A DNA stretch of 64,000 nucleotides from CAVVSQ01 sp963848825. GTDB taxonomy: Bacteria; Planctomycetota; Planctomycetia; Gemmatales; Gemmataceae. Within the stretch, counting starts at the first letter, position 1. Every line of letters begins with the position of its first letter. Where the stretch lies: NCBI GenBank assembly GCA_963848825.1, contig CAWKFA010000017.1, positions 744,001 to 808,000 of the forward strand. The letters are read 5' to 3'. The notes beneath the pieces are model-generated. The model was not told where the DNA came from, made no database searches, and worked only from the letters and a program-made list of their open reading frames with translations. Shown here one piece after another: positions 19,601-28,027 of this stretch. A program made the position numbers and the translations under genes.

Positions 19601-22600
19601 TTAGCTTACCCGGGCCTGTCTCGGTGAGCCTCATGTCCGGGAGTGACATTGTTTTCAATCCGGGTTCGGTCAACACCGGCGGTGGCGCTGTTGCTCTCCC
19701 CTGGGACTACCGGAACCGTCGAACCGATCTCTGCCGGCAACGATGTGACGGTCACGCCGGCAAGCGTCAGCTTTGCTCCTAATGCCAGTCTGGCAATTGC
19801 CATTAACGGCACCACCGCCGGCAGCCAGTACAACCAGCTGAGCGTCGGCGGCGACGTGGATCTTACCGGAGCCAATCTCCTCCTCCGTGGCACCTGGCAG
19901 CCGGTTCCAGGGCAGGTTTTCATGATCGTCAACAATACTGGAACGGATCCCATCATGGGAACGTTCAATGGCTTGCCTCAGGGCGCCGTCCTACCCAACA
20001 TCCTTGGCTCCTCGTTGAACGCTGCCATCAGCTACGTGGGCGGCAATGGCAATGACGTTACTTTGACCGTAGGCAACCCAGTGGCCACACAAACAACCGT
20101 GACGGCATCAGCGAGCACCGCCACTTATGGGCAGTCCATTACCTTTACCGCCACGGTCACAGCCAATGGGGCCGCGCCGACCGGCAGCGTCCAATTTGTT
20201 GATGCCTCACGCGGCGTTAACCTGGGCGCGGGTGTATTGCAGAGCAGTAATGGCGGCACATCGGTCTGGACCTACGTGACTTCGCCAGGGCAGTCACAAG
20301 TTACCGGTGGCGCCGCTGTTACCCGTGCCGTGTACACGCCAACCGCTCTCTTCTTTGGCAGCTCGGGGACCTTGCCTGGAGGGGAAACCACTCTGCCGGC
20401 TACTCTTACCCTAATCGCCATGACCAACACCAAAGCGTATGACGGCACGACCAGCGCAGCCGCGACGCCGACCGTATCGGGGTTGCTGGGCAGCGACACC
20501 GTAACCAATCTCACCGAAGCCTATACAAGCGCGAACGCGGGCACGAGCAAAACTCTCAGTGTCAATACTTATACCGTCAATGACGGCAACGGAGGCAATG
20601 ACTATGCCGTGACGGAGGTGAGCAGTTCGACAGGTGTGATAACGCCAGGACCGTTTGTTCAATTCGTCGATACGATCATCGGCGGCAATACGGTCGTGGC
20701 CGGGAGCCCATTTTTCTTTATGGTGCAGGCAGCCGATCAGGCAGGCAATCCGGTCAGTAACTACACTGGCCCGCTTACCGTTCGTACCGTGAGCAATGGA
20801 CAAGACCCGCAAGGCAACTTCCCGATATCGGGTGCGCTGTTAAGCCCAGGCACGGCAACGGGTTTTTTCCTGGGCGATTTCAAAACGGCAGGCACCTATA
20901 CGCTCACTACCACCGCCGGCACGGTCGCCGGCACCAGCCCAACGATTACCGTAGTTCCGGCCGCTGCAACGTCCTTTGTAGTCACCGCGCCCTCGGCCGC
21001 CCTGACCGGTTCGTCATTTAGCGTGACGGCCACGGCCTATGACCCTTACGGGAACGTTGCCACGGGTTACTCCGGTACGGTCCGCCTTACCAGCAGCGAT
21101 GCCAGCGCCGCTTTGGGAGACGCGTACACTTTCAAGACGGGACCGGGTCAAGACAATGGAGTCCATACTTTTAATGTCACGCTGATGGCGGCCGGAAACC
21201 AAACCATCACGACAACCGACACCGTATCCCTCAACCCGCTCATCACGGGCAGGAGCAACACGATCACCACGCGCGGGCTCGTGGTCACGTCTTGCACGCC
21301 ACTGGCCGACGGTTTCAGGGCGACTTTTAACAAACCCTTCGTTACAGCCGACGTTGCACTCTATGGCTCGACTGGTACCAGCGTGGCGGACGTCCTGATG
21401 ACGGGGGCTGGCATAGGAGCAATCCACGGCACGCTGCTAATCGATGCCACCGACGGAACCATGACATTCAAGGCGACCGCGAGTTACCTTGGATTACTCA
21501 ATAGCCTGCACTCGGGGAATGATTCGGTGGCCATGCCCGATGCAACCTATACGGTCACTCTGATCAGCGGCTCAGGTACGCATGGCTTTCTCGACTTGCT
21601 TGACGGCGGTCTCGACGGTGCCAATAACGGCGGTCATGCGAACTTCATCACCACGTTCACCACGCATTACCAGGCTAACGCCACGCCAGTGTTGGGCATT
21701 CCCGACTTCGCGCGTGGCCCCGCCAGCAATATGCCCATTGTGGTACCGAACAACGGCGCCGCCGGCATCCCGATTACGCTCTATAACGCCGCCCATGTCA
21801 CCGACGTGACCTTCACCCTCACCTATAATCCGTCGCTGCTCACTGTCACCGGTGCGCTGTCTGGTGCCGCGAGCGATGCCGGTGACCCGGCGGCGGTTTT
21901 GACGCTGGTCTCCAACAGCGGTGGCGTCGCCACCTTCCACTACACCGACGTCAACTCGCTTTCGGCGACCTCTTCGAGCCCGCTTGTCCTGGGCGATGTT
22001 GAAGCCGTCGTCCCATCCGGCGTGGAAGCCGCGGCCTTGGGGTTGTACCAGGCCAAGGAACAGGTTCAGTTGGGGGGCATGGTCATCGACCAGGGAGGAA
22101 TTACGGGCGCGGTGGCCGCCAACGGGATTCACGTCAATGCCTATTTTGGCGACGTTAATGGCGACAAGGTGATTGACGGGCTGGATAAATTGACCGCCAA
22201 CACGGTGGCCACCGGGGCGTCGACCGGCTTCAGTGGCTATGCGCAACTCGATCCGGCAATTATCGGCGACGTCGCGGGGGATTTTTCGGTTGATGCCGGC
22301 GATGTCAGTACGATAGACGCGTTTGTGGCTCAGCTGCAGCCGACTCAGATCCCCGAACCGCCCACGCAGGTAGCTGCGAGTAATCCGAGCTATGTGAATC
22401 CCAACAGCATTCATTCGCCGAATGCGGCCGATCCGACATTGAGCGTGGTAACCAGTAGACCAACGCCTGCCGATTCACCGTCTGGTGTTGACATAGCCGT
22501 GATCATTGACCATCCGCATCCCGACGGCAGCACGGGTTTGACCGAAGCGACCCTGGCACTAACCTACGATCCGTCCATGTTGAACGTAGCGGCGGCGGAC

Positions 22601-23383
22601 ATAACGCTGGGAACCGTGCCGGGCCGGGGCACGGGCTGGCAGATTATCTCGATGGTCGACAAAACAACCGGGCAAATCGGTATTCAACTCTACAGTGCGA
22701 CGCCGATCATAGCCACGCAAGGTGGCAGCCTGGTGAATATTACCTTCCATATGCTTCCTGGTGCGACGGCATCAACGACGGCGGTGCAGCTTGTTAATGC
22801 GGCAACGCCCTATGGCCAGTGGTTCGGGACGGTGTTGGCGGATTCCCAGGGCGGATTGATTCTTAGCCCAGGCGTGGATCAGGTGCTGGTGCCCGCCGGT
22901 TCTGGAAATGCTTCCGCGGTAACTTCCGCTAACTCAGAAAGCACGGACGCGACTCGCCCGGCCAGCCAGCTGGTATTGGTTGGTGCTCTGGCCCAAGATG
23001 ATCCGCAGGAAACGAGCGGAATCTCTCTCATGGCCAGCTCCGAGGACGGGAAGCCCGACATCTTTCTCAGGAACGGCATGTTGGGCGGGCAAACCAGCTC
23101 CATTGTCTCAGCAAGCGTGGTGCCCAGCGGGTCGCTGGTCCTTGCTCGTGGCACGAATGAACTCGAAGACCACGGTTTGTATTTCGACAACATGATGTGG
23201 AACACGATTCACGAGTCAGATTGGTCCACTGGTCCGTCCTCGACAGTTGGCACAGATACCTATCCCACCACCGTACCGCCGGATCAGAAAGCAAGCGACC
23301 AAAAGCATATTTCGCATATCGACGCGCTGAACATGGCTTTTGCGGACTGGGCAAACGACGCAGGCGAATTCGGCGATCATTAA
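16613..23383 (+). CDS. Giant LEPR-XLL-type exported repeat adhesin with Ig-like, YDG, cohesin-like and dockerin-like modules
   Basis: The ATG at 16613 follows AAGGG. Near residue 40 the motif LEWLEDRLVPA matches the planctomycete LEPR-XLL export signature. From about residue 230 to 900 runs a beta-helix of units of about 60 residues built on ITSGGGNVQVTGQGGG, NGVYL and GQITAGGNGTVTVTGTGG. Slips near 18920 and 19700 split it into three pieces that join cleanly, giving about 2250 residues. The C-terminal third carries an Ig-like repeat (TVTASASTATYGQSITFTA), a YDG motif (NTKAYDGTTS), cohesin-like beta-domains (LTYNPSLLTVTG; LTYDPSMLNVAA) and a dockerin-like calcium pair (DVNGDKVIDGLD; DVAGDFSVDAGD). 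It is likely a cell-surface or matrix adhesin. Similar multi-domain proteins in planctomycetes are mostly uncharacterised. Confidence 0.8.
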
Positions 23384-23583
23384 CAGAATGGATGATTTGC
23401 TCGCCCCGAAATAGCCTGGACGGCGCACAAAAGTGGGCGCAGGCGCTCGGATGCATTAATGCGGTCGTCCCTGCCACTCTATCGCTCTCTGAAGGGATGG
23501 ACCGGCGTGCCCTGAACGAGGCGAGACTCCTGGCCATGGGTGTGTGTCTGGGAGGAATTACACATTAAAACAGGTGACCTGGC
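23384..23583. other. Intergenic gap after the adhesin
   Basis: I see no supportable gene, repeat or RNA here. It marks the change from the long adhesin to the fragmentary region that follows. Confidence 0.5.
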
Positions 23584-23868
23584 TCAGCGCTTATCTAAAG
23601 GTATTGCGTCTGCGATTCGGTCCCAGCACTTCTGCGTGAGCGGCGCCTTGGCGCCGTAGAGCAGAAGTTTGTAAAGCCGTGCCTGCAGGCGATCGCCTGG
23701 CAGGCCAAATGCTTTCGCGATCGCTGGCAGCAGTTGCTGCAGGGCTTTATCCCAATGCGGATTCGTCAGCGTAAAGGCCTTGGAGCGCAACTCAAACGCG
23801 TTGGGCACTCTTGTGTTGACGAGCGTCGCCGTCCCCTTACCGTAGGGTGCCGGCACACATTCCGCCAT
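23584..23868 (-). pseudogene. Fragment of a 2OG-Fe(II) oxygenase-like protein
   Basis: From the ATG at 23868 the reading frame gives MAECVPAPYGKGTATL, then ELRSKAFTLTNPHWDKALQQ and LQARLYKLLLYGAKAP. This matches the N-terminal half of prolyl-4-hydroxylase-like 2OG-Fe(II) oxygenases. There the LYKLLLY strand should lead into the HxD iron motif, but here it runs into unrelated sequence and stops after about 22 residues. The catalytic core is therefore missing. It begins directly after the attC-like half site. Confidence 0.55.
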
Positions 23869-23870
23869 CA

Positions 23871-23908
23871 GCCGCTTCGCGGCCCCGGTCTGCAGCAACT
23901 TGTTAGGC
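23871..23908 (-). other. attC-like half site
   Basis: On the minus strand the site reads GCCTAACAAGTTGCTGCAG followed by ACCGGGGCCGC and a small GCCGC-GAA-GCGGC hairpin. GCCTAAC fits the RYYYAAC core of the 5' end of integron attC sites. The matching GTTRRRY end is absent; coding sequence for the oxygenase fragment follows at once. A second site with the same layout lies at 26348-26379. Confidence 0.45.
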
Positions 23909-23918
23909 GGCAGTTGCC

Positions 23919-24062
23919 TCACCGCACGACTTGGCGCTTTCCGTCGTAACAAATGGCGAGTTGCCGTTCTGTTACGAAATCCCAATCGATCCGATGGGGC
24001 GGCTCCAGGAAATGGCGGTAGGCAACAGCCATCTGCCGGGCAGCCTCTGGAGAAGGGGACGC
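23919..24062 (-). pseudogene. Short C-terminal gene remnant
   Basis: The minus strand reads ARQMAVAYRHFLEPPHRIDW and continues DFVTERQLAICYDGKRQVVR to a TGA at 23919. The composition is protein-like, and it ends 11 bases before the attC-like core, as expected for a cassette gene. No upstream part in frame can be followed and I do not recognise the family. The only in-frame ATG is at 24032. Confidence 0.3.
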
Positions 24063-24093
24063 CGCCAAAACCGGTGCCCATCGCGGAACTGCA

Positions 24094-24527
24094 TCAACTC
24101 AATTCGACGGCGGCCGTTTTTAGGCCCTGGATTGCCAGCAAGGCTGCCCAGGTCGCGGCGTATACTTTGTCGGTTCCCTCGATGCTGCCGGGCACACGCA
24201 TTGTCGGAGCATGAGCTAGGAACGGCAAAGATGGGTCGTCGGTTTCCAAGATGAATGCCGTGCCGACTGGTTGCTCTCCAAAGTACTGGTCCATGATCCT
24301 ATGCTGCACGCGTTTCATGAAGGGCTCACCGAAACGACGGACTACAGCGGCGTCAATACCAGCGGTCATCAATCCGAAGGCGTTCCCAGCCGTGACGAAA
24401 CAATCGTGCGGCTCCAGATCCTCGAAGCGTCCTTGGATGATCCGGACATTCGGCAGTCCGGCAAAGCGATCTCGGAATGCCGGCACATCCCGTCGTCGGG
24501 ATGAACGAGCCAGAAACCATCGAACAT
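24094..24527 (-). CDS. Macro-domain (ADP-ribose-binding) protein
   Basis: The core FVTAGNAFGLMTAGIDAA is the macro-domain binding loop. PNVRIIQGRFEDLEPHDC precedes it, and the C-terminal strand/helix GTDKVYAATWAALLAI follows. Near the N-terminus two close, compensating slips appear to interrupt VRWFL-VHPDDGMC-AFRDRF (about 24475-24515), so the start is uncertain; the ATG at 24527 is in the shifted frame. The protein would be about 144 residues, normal for a single macro domain. Such proteins bind or hydrolyse ADP-ribose adducts and are frequent cargo in mobile regions, sometimes as antitoxins. It reads away from the integrase remnant. Confidence 0.65.
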
Positions 24528-24691
24528 TCAGTTTCCTCTGCCGTATAACTTTCTGATTCTCTAACAAAACAAGGGTAATAATACTGGGAGTGGCAGGACT
24601 GTCAATCACCACACTTGCTATTCTGCAAGGAGTTACGGAGAATTCGGCTGCTCGAATTGAGCTGGCAAATCTTGCACAGCAGAATGGAGGA

Positions 24692-24847
24692 ATGAAGCTG
24701 CTTGACCAATACGAAGCCGCCTGCAATGTACGGCAACTGTCGTTCCTCCGCCAGACTACCGGCGTTGAGGAATTCCTCCGGTTTCATCACAATCGCAGGG
24801 GCCGATGGGTTCATCCGCAAGAGATGGGCGAGGCGGAAGTGGAAGCC
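24692..24847 (+). pseudogene. N-terminal remnant of an integron-type tyrosine recombinase (IntI-like)
   Basis: The translation from 24692 reads KLLDQYEAACNVRQLS, then EEFLRFHHNRRGRWVHPQEM and GEAEVEA. This matches the N-terminal SAM-like DNA-binding domain of IntI/phage-type integrases, where a KLLDQ start, a W/E-x-F-x-x-FH helix and HPxxMGxxEVExFL occur in this order. After about 52 residues the frame passes directly into an AbiEi C-terminus, so the catalytic domain (R-HxxR-Y) is lost. The call rests on motif recall, not on a database search. Confidence 0.55.
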
Positions 24848-25059
24848 AGGGTGCGGGTCTACAGCCGCGAGAAAACGCTAGCCGACTGCTTCAAGTATCG
24901 GAACAAGATCGGGCTCGACACAGCCCTGGAGGCGCTCAAACGCTACAAGCAGCAGGGCCGTATAACGCTGAGGTCGACAAACGGCATGCCCAGACCTGCC
25001 GCGTCGCCAACGTCATGCGTCCATACCTGGAGGCGGTGCTTGAAAATGCCGGCCAATAA
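24848..25059 (+). pseudogene. AbiEi-type antitoxin C-terminal fragment
   Basis: RVYSREKTLADCFKYRNKIG and LDTALEALKRYKQQGR match the conserved C-terminal region of AbiEi antitoxins (type IV toxin-antitoxin and abortive infection). A slip near 24960 moves to the frame reading QTCRVANVMRPYLEAVLENA, which ends at 25059 as in the family. The N-terminal winged-helix region is absent, being replaced by the integrase remnant, and no AbiEii toxin follows. It is therefore non-functional as a pair. Confidence 0.6.
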
Positions 25060-25086
25060 AAAGAGCTTGCGACAAATCCCAAGCCT

Positions 25087-25533
25087 TTAGCTCTGCGTGT
25101 CGAGGGCTGTCGGGTCTATCCGAATCTCCTTATTGTGATCGGTGAAACTAAGGATCTTTCCCGTCACGGCTGAGCCAATGGCTGGAGATTTGTTTTTTTG
25201 GTCTCTTGGTATCTCTATGGCATCGACGACAGCATGGAACCGTTCGCCAATGTCCACCAAATATCCGCAAGCAGCATGGGCGATGACTTTGCCGGTAACT
25301 AAATCCCCGGCTTTGTAATGCTTTTTCAGTTCAGCCCACTGACGCCTCATCTGTAGATTCAAGAAGTGGTCCGATAATTCACCGATTGCATAGGGCAGGA
25401 AAAAGCCACCCGCGGCGCACAAAAGGGCAAGGGCGCCCCCAAAAAAATGGCGTCCGATATTATAGGAAATAACGCCTATGCCTATTGATGCTAGGAGCCA
25501 TAAGATGTCAAAAATAGTCAATTGCCTGTTCAT
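25087..25533 (-). CDS. Small membrane protein with an S1-like domain
   Basis: This intact 148-residue protein has two hydrophobic segments at about 8-25 (ILWLLASIGIGVISYNIG) and 30-50 (GALALLCAAGGFFLPYAIG). A soluble C-terminal domain beginning at about 72 (AGDLVTGKVIAHAACGYLVD) resembles an S1/OB-fold beta-barrel, the fold that binds RNA in ribosomal protein S1. It may be an inner-membrane protein with a cytoplasmic RNA-binding tail. No close family is recognised, and it looks like typical cassette cargo. Confidence 0.6.
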   Translation of the reverse strand: MNRQLTIFDILWLLASIGIGVISYNIGRHFFGGALALLCAAGGFFLPYAIGELSDHFLNLQMRRQWAELKKHYKAGDLVTGKVIAHAACGYLVDIGERFHAVVDAIEIPRDQKNKSPAIGSAVTGKILSFTDHNKEIRIDPTALDTQS

Positions 25534-25635
25534 TATCGTCTCAAACAGTCAGCTGTCGCCGCCGTACTCGTCGATGGTCTGGGTGACGCGGCCTAGGTCG
25601 TCTCACCGGTTGATATAATCACGAGTTTACGATGG

Positions 25636-26238
25636 CTAAATGCCTGAATCGTGCGGATGCTTGGGCAAATGCCGGTCCCGGTCGTACGGCGGCGCTTCGT
25701 GCGGGGGGAGGACATCCTTTGGGAAATTCTTGGCCCATTGCTGGCGGGCTCCTTCGTCTGCGTAGAATTTGAGCCAGGCGTGGGTGTCCTCGTCGCTGCC
25801 GCTGCTGACCAGGTCGTAGGTGCAGTTGTAGCCTGCTTCGCTCGGCATGAGCATGGTGATTTCGCGCAGGGTGTCTTTCCAGAGATGCGTGTACAACTCG
25901 CGATCGCTGAAGTGATCGGTATGGATGAAGAAGGTGTTGACGCCGGCCAGGGACTGGAATATCTCGCGGAGCTTCCCCGGCAGTTCCGCATCGGCCACGT
26001 TCTCCGGCGGCGGAAGCGCGACGCCCATTTCTTCAAGCCGTAGGAAATCGCACGAGCGAGGCGCTTTCTCGAATGCGACTACATTGCTCCAGAAAGCCTC
26101 CGCAATTCCCGGCGGGCAGTCTGGGCTTTCCCAGACATGCATGTCGTCCCCAGCCAGCTCGCGGGCTTCTTCTTTGAACTCGTTGATTCGAATCTCTTGA
26201 TCGACGCGATCCAAATCAAGCGGGTCGTCGGTATTCAT
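25636..26238 (-). CDS. Hypothetical acidic protein
   Basis: The 200-residue frame starts MNTDDPLDLDRVDQEIRINE and is acidic, with no signal peptide or membrane segment. The motifs VNTFFIHTDHFSDRELYTHLW and EAGYNCTYDLVSSGSDEDTH look like a compact globular domain, but I do not recognise the family. It lies downstream of the second attC-like half site, reading in the same direction as its neighbours, and is probably island cargo. Confidence 0.55.
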   Translation of the reverse strand: MNTDDPLDLDRVDQEIRINEFKEEARELAGDDMHVWESPDCPPGIAEAFWSNVVAFEKAPRSCDFLRLEEMGVALPPPENVADAELPGKLREIFQSLAGVNTFFIHTDHFSDRELYTHLWKDTLREITMLMPSEAGYNCTYDLVSSGSDEDTHAWLKFYADEGARQQWAKNFPKDVLPPHEAPPYDRDRHLPKHPHDSGI

Positions 26239-26347
26239 TGTTCACCTCGGTGGGGTCCAGGGGGCCAGTTAACCACTTGAGATTACCGCGCCGGTTGCTG
26301 CGAGCAAGGATGAATTACCGTAAGGTGGACCAAGAAATCCCAGAATT

Positions 26348-26379
26348 CGGCCCCGGGTAGCTGCAGCGACTTGTTAGCC
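26348..26379 (-). other. attC-like half site, second copy
   Basis: On the minus strand GGCTAACAAGTCGCTGCAG is followed by CTACCCGGGGCCG. This shares TAACAAGT-GCTGCAG and CCGGGGCCG with the site at 23871-23908. It starts 33 bases after the stop of the gene ending at 26412, where a cassette attC would begin. No GTTRRRY end was found before the next gene at 26238. Confidence 0.45.
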
Positions 26380-26411
26380 GCCGCTTCATCTTAGGGACGA
26401 AAAACAGATAC

Positions 26412-26915
26412 TCACATCCACAAACCGCAGACGTTTGCCACGACGGCCATTCGGTTGCGCAACTTTTTGGCGTTTAGACCAATCCAGATGGCGTCCCGAT
26501 GAGCCTTCCAGAGACCGAGAACGGGTCCTTCAAAGGCGATTGTGCCCTGCGAATAATCTTGTGCCGTCATGCCCGGAAAGAATCGAACCTCGCCAATTTC
26601 GAGTTCCCCCGAATACTCGCAAGCAGGCTTGAATGCCGACTCGTCTAACCAGAGGACGAATACTACTGCATCGACAAGCCGGGTCGCATGGTGTTCGATG
26701 AGATACAGGCCAAGTTCATCGAACAAGTGTATCTGGTTATTGCGGTGTCCATAAGGAGCAGGTTGCGATGGCTCAGCGAAACGGACGGGCGATGCAAGTA
26801 CCGCCGCGTACTCGGTCGGTAGCACGGGCATTTGGAAAAGCCGACCGTTTAGCATTAACCCGTCGAGCGACGCATGGGCGGTCACGGATGCCACAAAAAT
26901 CCTCGCGGTTGCCAA
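26412..26915 (-). CDS. DUF7738/DUF6892-like hypothetical protein
   Basis: This 167-residue protein contains NNQIHLFDELGLYLIE, FVLWLDESAFKPACEYSGEL and GEVRFFPGM, a pattern I associate with small DUF6892/DUF7738-type proteins found near SMI1/KNR4-like immunity genes. The first 15 or so residues are less convincing, so the true start may be the Met before LNGRLFQMP. There is no signal peptide. The function is unknown; the family assignment is from memory only. Confidence 0.5.
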   Translation of the reverse strand: MATARIFVASVTAHASLDGLMLNGRLFQMPVLPTEYAAVLASPVRFAEPSQPAPYGHRNNQIHLFDELGLYLIEHHATRLVDAVVFVLWLDESAFKPACEYSGELEIGEVRFFPGMTAQDYSQGTIAFEGPVLGLWKAHRDAIWIGLNAKKLRNRMAVVANVCGLWM

Positions 26916-27052
26916 GGCGGCTAACTCTGTTTCTCAAAACGAACTGCATTGAGGATACCCGGCGGCAATCTCCAGTCAATTCCCACACGGCTAGCGAGAT
27001 CCATCGAGTCGGGTCGCGAGTCAGCATAATCCATTGGTCTGCCGTTGTCGCC

Positions 27053-27625
27053 CTAGTCATCGGGCGCATCAGGGTTCCAGTTGATGAAGCGGTCGACAAC
27101 GTTCGGCGGATTTAACTCCGACACCCAGCTGTTGACTAGTTCCCCGTCCAGGTCTCCAACCAATAGCAATGTAATTTTGGAACGCTCCTCAGGCCCGGAA
27201 CCGAAAAAGCGCTCCCTCTCAAGCCGCTGAAAGCCACTTGAGATTGCGGTCCAAAGCAATTCGATTCCGGCCCTGAACTCTTTCTCGTCGCTATCGAAGT
27301 TTGCGCGAAGAACTTCGTTAATCTCCTCAAAATGCACTGCACCGACTTGCGGGAAAAAACCCCAATCCCCATACGACCACCGCATTCCGGCGCGGGTAGA
27401 TGTGCATCCGTACTTGGGGTCTACCGTCTCGCGGTAGCGTTTGACTGTCGATGTCAGAGCCTCTTCGGTATTGGCGACTGCATGCAAAAACTGAAGCGAA
27501 TCGTCAGTGAATAACGCGAATGCATAAAAACACTGATTCGCATTTGCTCGGATGAGCTCAGAGAATGCGGCCTTCGAGGCGGCATAGACCTGATCAGCGA
27601 TGCTGTCTGGCTTGATTGTCGGCAT
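27053..27625 (-). CDS. DUF4303-family protein
   Basis: The ATG at 27625 gives MPTIKPDSIADQVYAASKAA. The DUF4303 core follows: CFYAFALFTDDSLQFLHAVA and RWSYGDWGFF. The protein is 190 residues, usual for the family, and has no signal peptide. DUF4303 proteins have unknown function and often sit among polymorphic-toxin immunity or island genes. It is the gene nearest to tRNA-Ser and the last of the minus-strand cassette-like run. Confidence 0.7.
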   Translation of the reverse strand: MPTIKPDSIADQVYAASKAAFSELIRANANQCFYAFALFTDDSLQFLHAVANTEEALTSTVKRYRETVDPKYGCTSTRAGMRWSYGDWGFFPQVGAVHFEEINEVLRANFDSDEKEFRAGIELLWTAISSGFQRLERERFFGSGPEERSKITLLLVGDLDGELVNSWVSELNPPNVVDRFINWNPDAPDD

Positions 27626-27812
27626 TGCTCTTACTTCGGGAAGCTTGTCATTCCCTGGAATCGAACGAATCGAGAATACTAGACGGCGGATGCAAATTGA
27701 TCCGTCCAGGGCGATTGCGATGCGTTCAATCAACTGCAATCAGGCAATGGCAAGAGATAGCCGCCAAAACAACGCGACTGCAACATGAACGCAATGTCAG
27801 GGTAACATCAGC

Positions 27813-27898
27813 GGAGAGGGAGGGATTCGAACCCTCGGTAAGCTTGCCGCCACACCGGTTTTCGAGACCGGCCCGATCGGCCACTCCGGCACCTCTCC
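27813..27898 (-). tRNA. tRNA-Ser (anticodon CGA)
   Basis: The minus strand reads GGAGAGG at the 5' end and CCTCTCC at the 3' end, forming a seven-base acceptor stem. The anticodon stem CCGGT/ACCGG encloses the loop CTCGAAA, so the anticodon is CGA. A long variable arm typical of class II tRNAs follows, then GGTTCGAATCC as the T-arm. The length is 86 bases and no CCA is encoded. Its 3' end faces the candidate island, a common integration target. Confidence 0.95.
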
Positions 27899-28027
27899 GT
27901 GGCTAACGCCGTATTTTAGTGGCGGCGGCGGTGGCGAGCAACCCTCAGGCCTTTCCTCATGCGCGGGCGGGTCGTCGCCGCGGTGAAAAACGTGGTAAAG
28001 CATGCCCGGTTATGCGACGATGGATTG

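Larger units (their letters stand above)
23584..27812. mobile_element. Candidate decayed integron/genomic island ending at tRNA-Ser
   Basis: This stretch holds only short orphan genes, five of them on the minus strand, plus three clear gene fragments (2OG oxygenase, integron-type integrase N-terminus, AbiEi tail). There are two attC-like half sites (23871-23908 and 26348-26379), and the tRNA-Ser(CGA) 3' end is at the right border. The integrase fragment is on plus with minus-strand cassette-like genes reading away from it, which is the standard integron layout. Parts look A/T-richer than the flanks by eye. No complete integrase, complete attC or flanking direct repeat of the tRNA end was found, so the interpretation remains tentative. 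Confidence 0.45.

Noticed and set aside
24602..24820. A minus-strand frame reading MKPEEFLNAGSLAEERQLPY
   Set aside because: It overlaps the integrase remnant on the opposite strand, and the plus-strand reading matches a known family better.
27813..27834. Duplicate of the tRNA-Ser 3' end as attL/attR for the island
   Set aside because: No second copy of the T-arm/acceptor sequence was found near 23400-23900 by eye.
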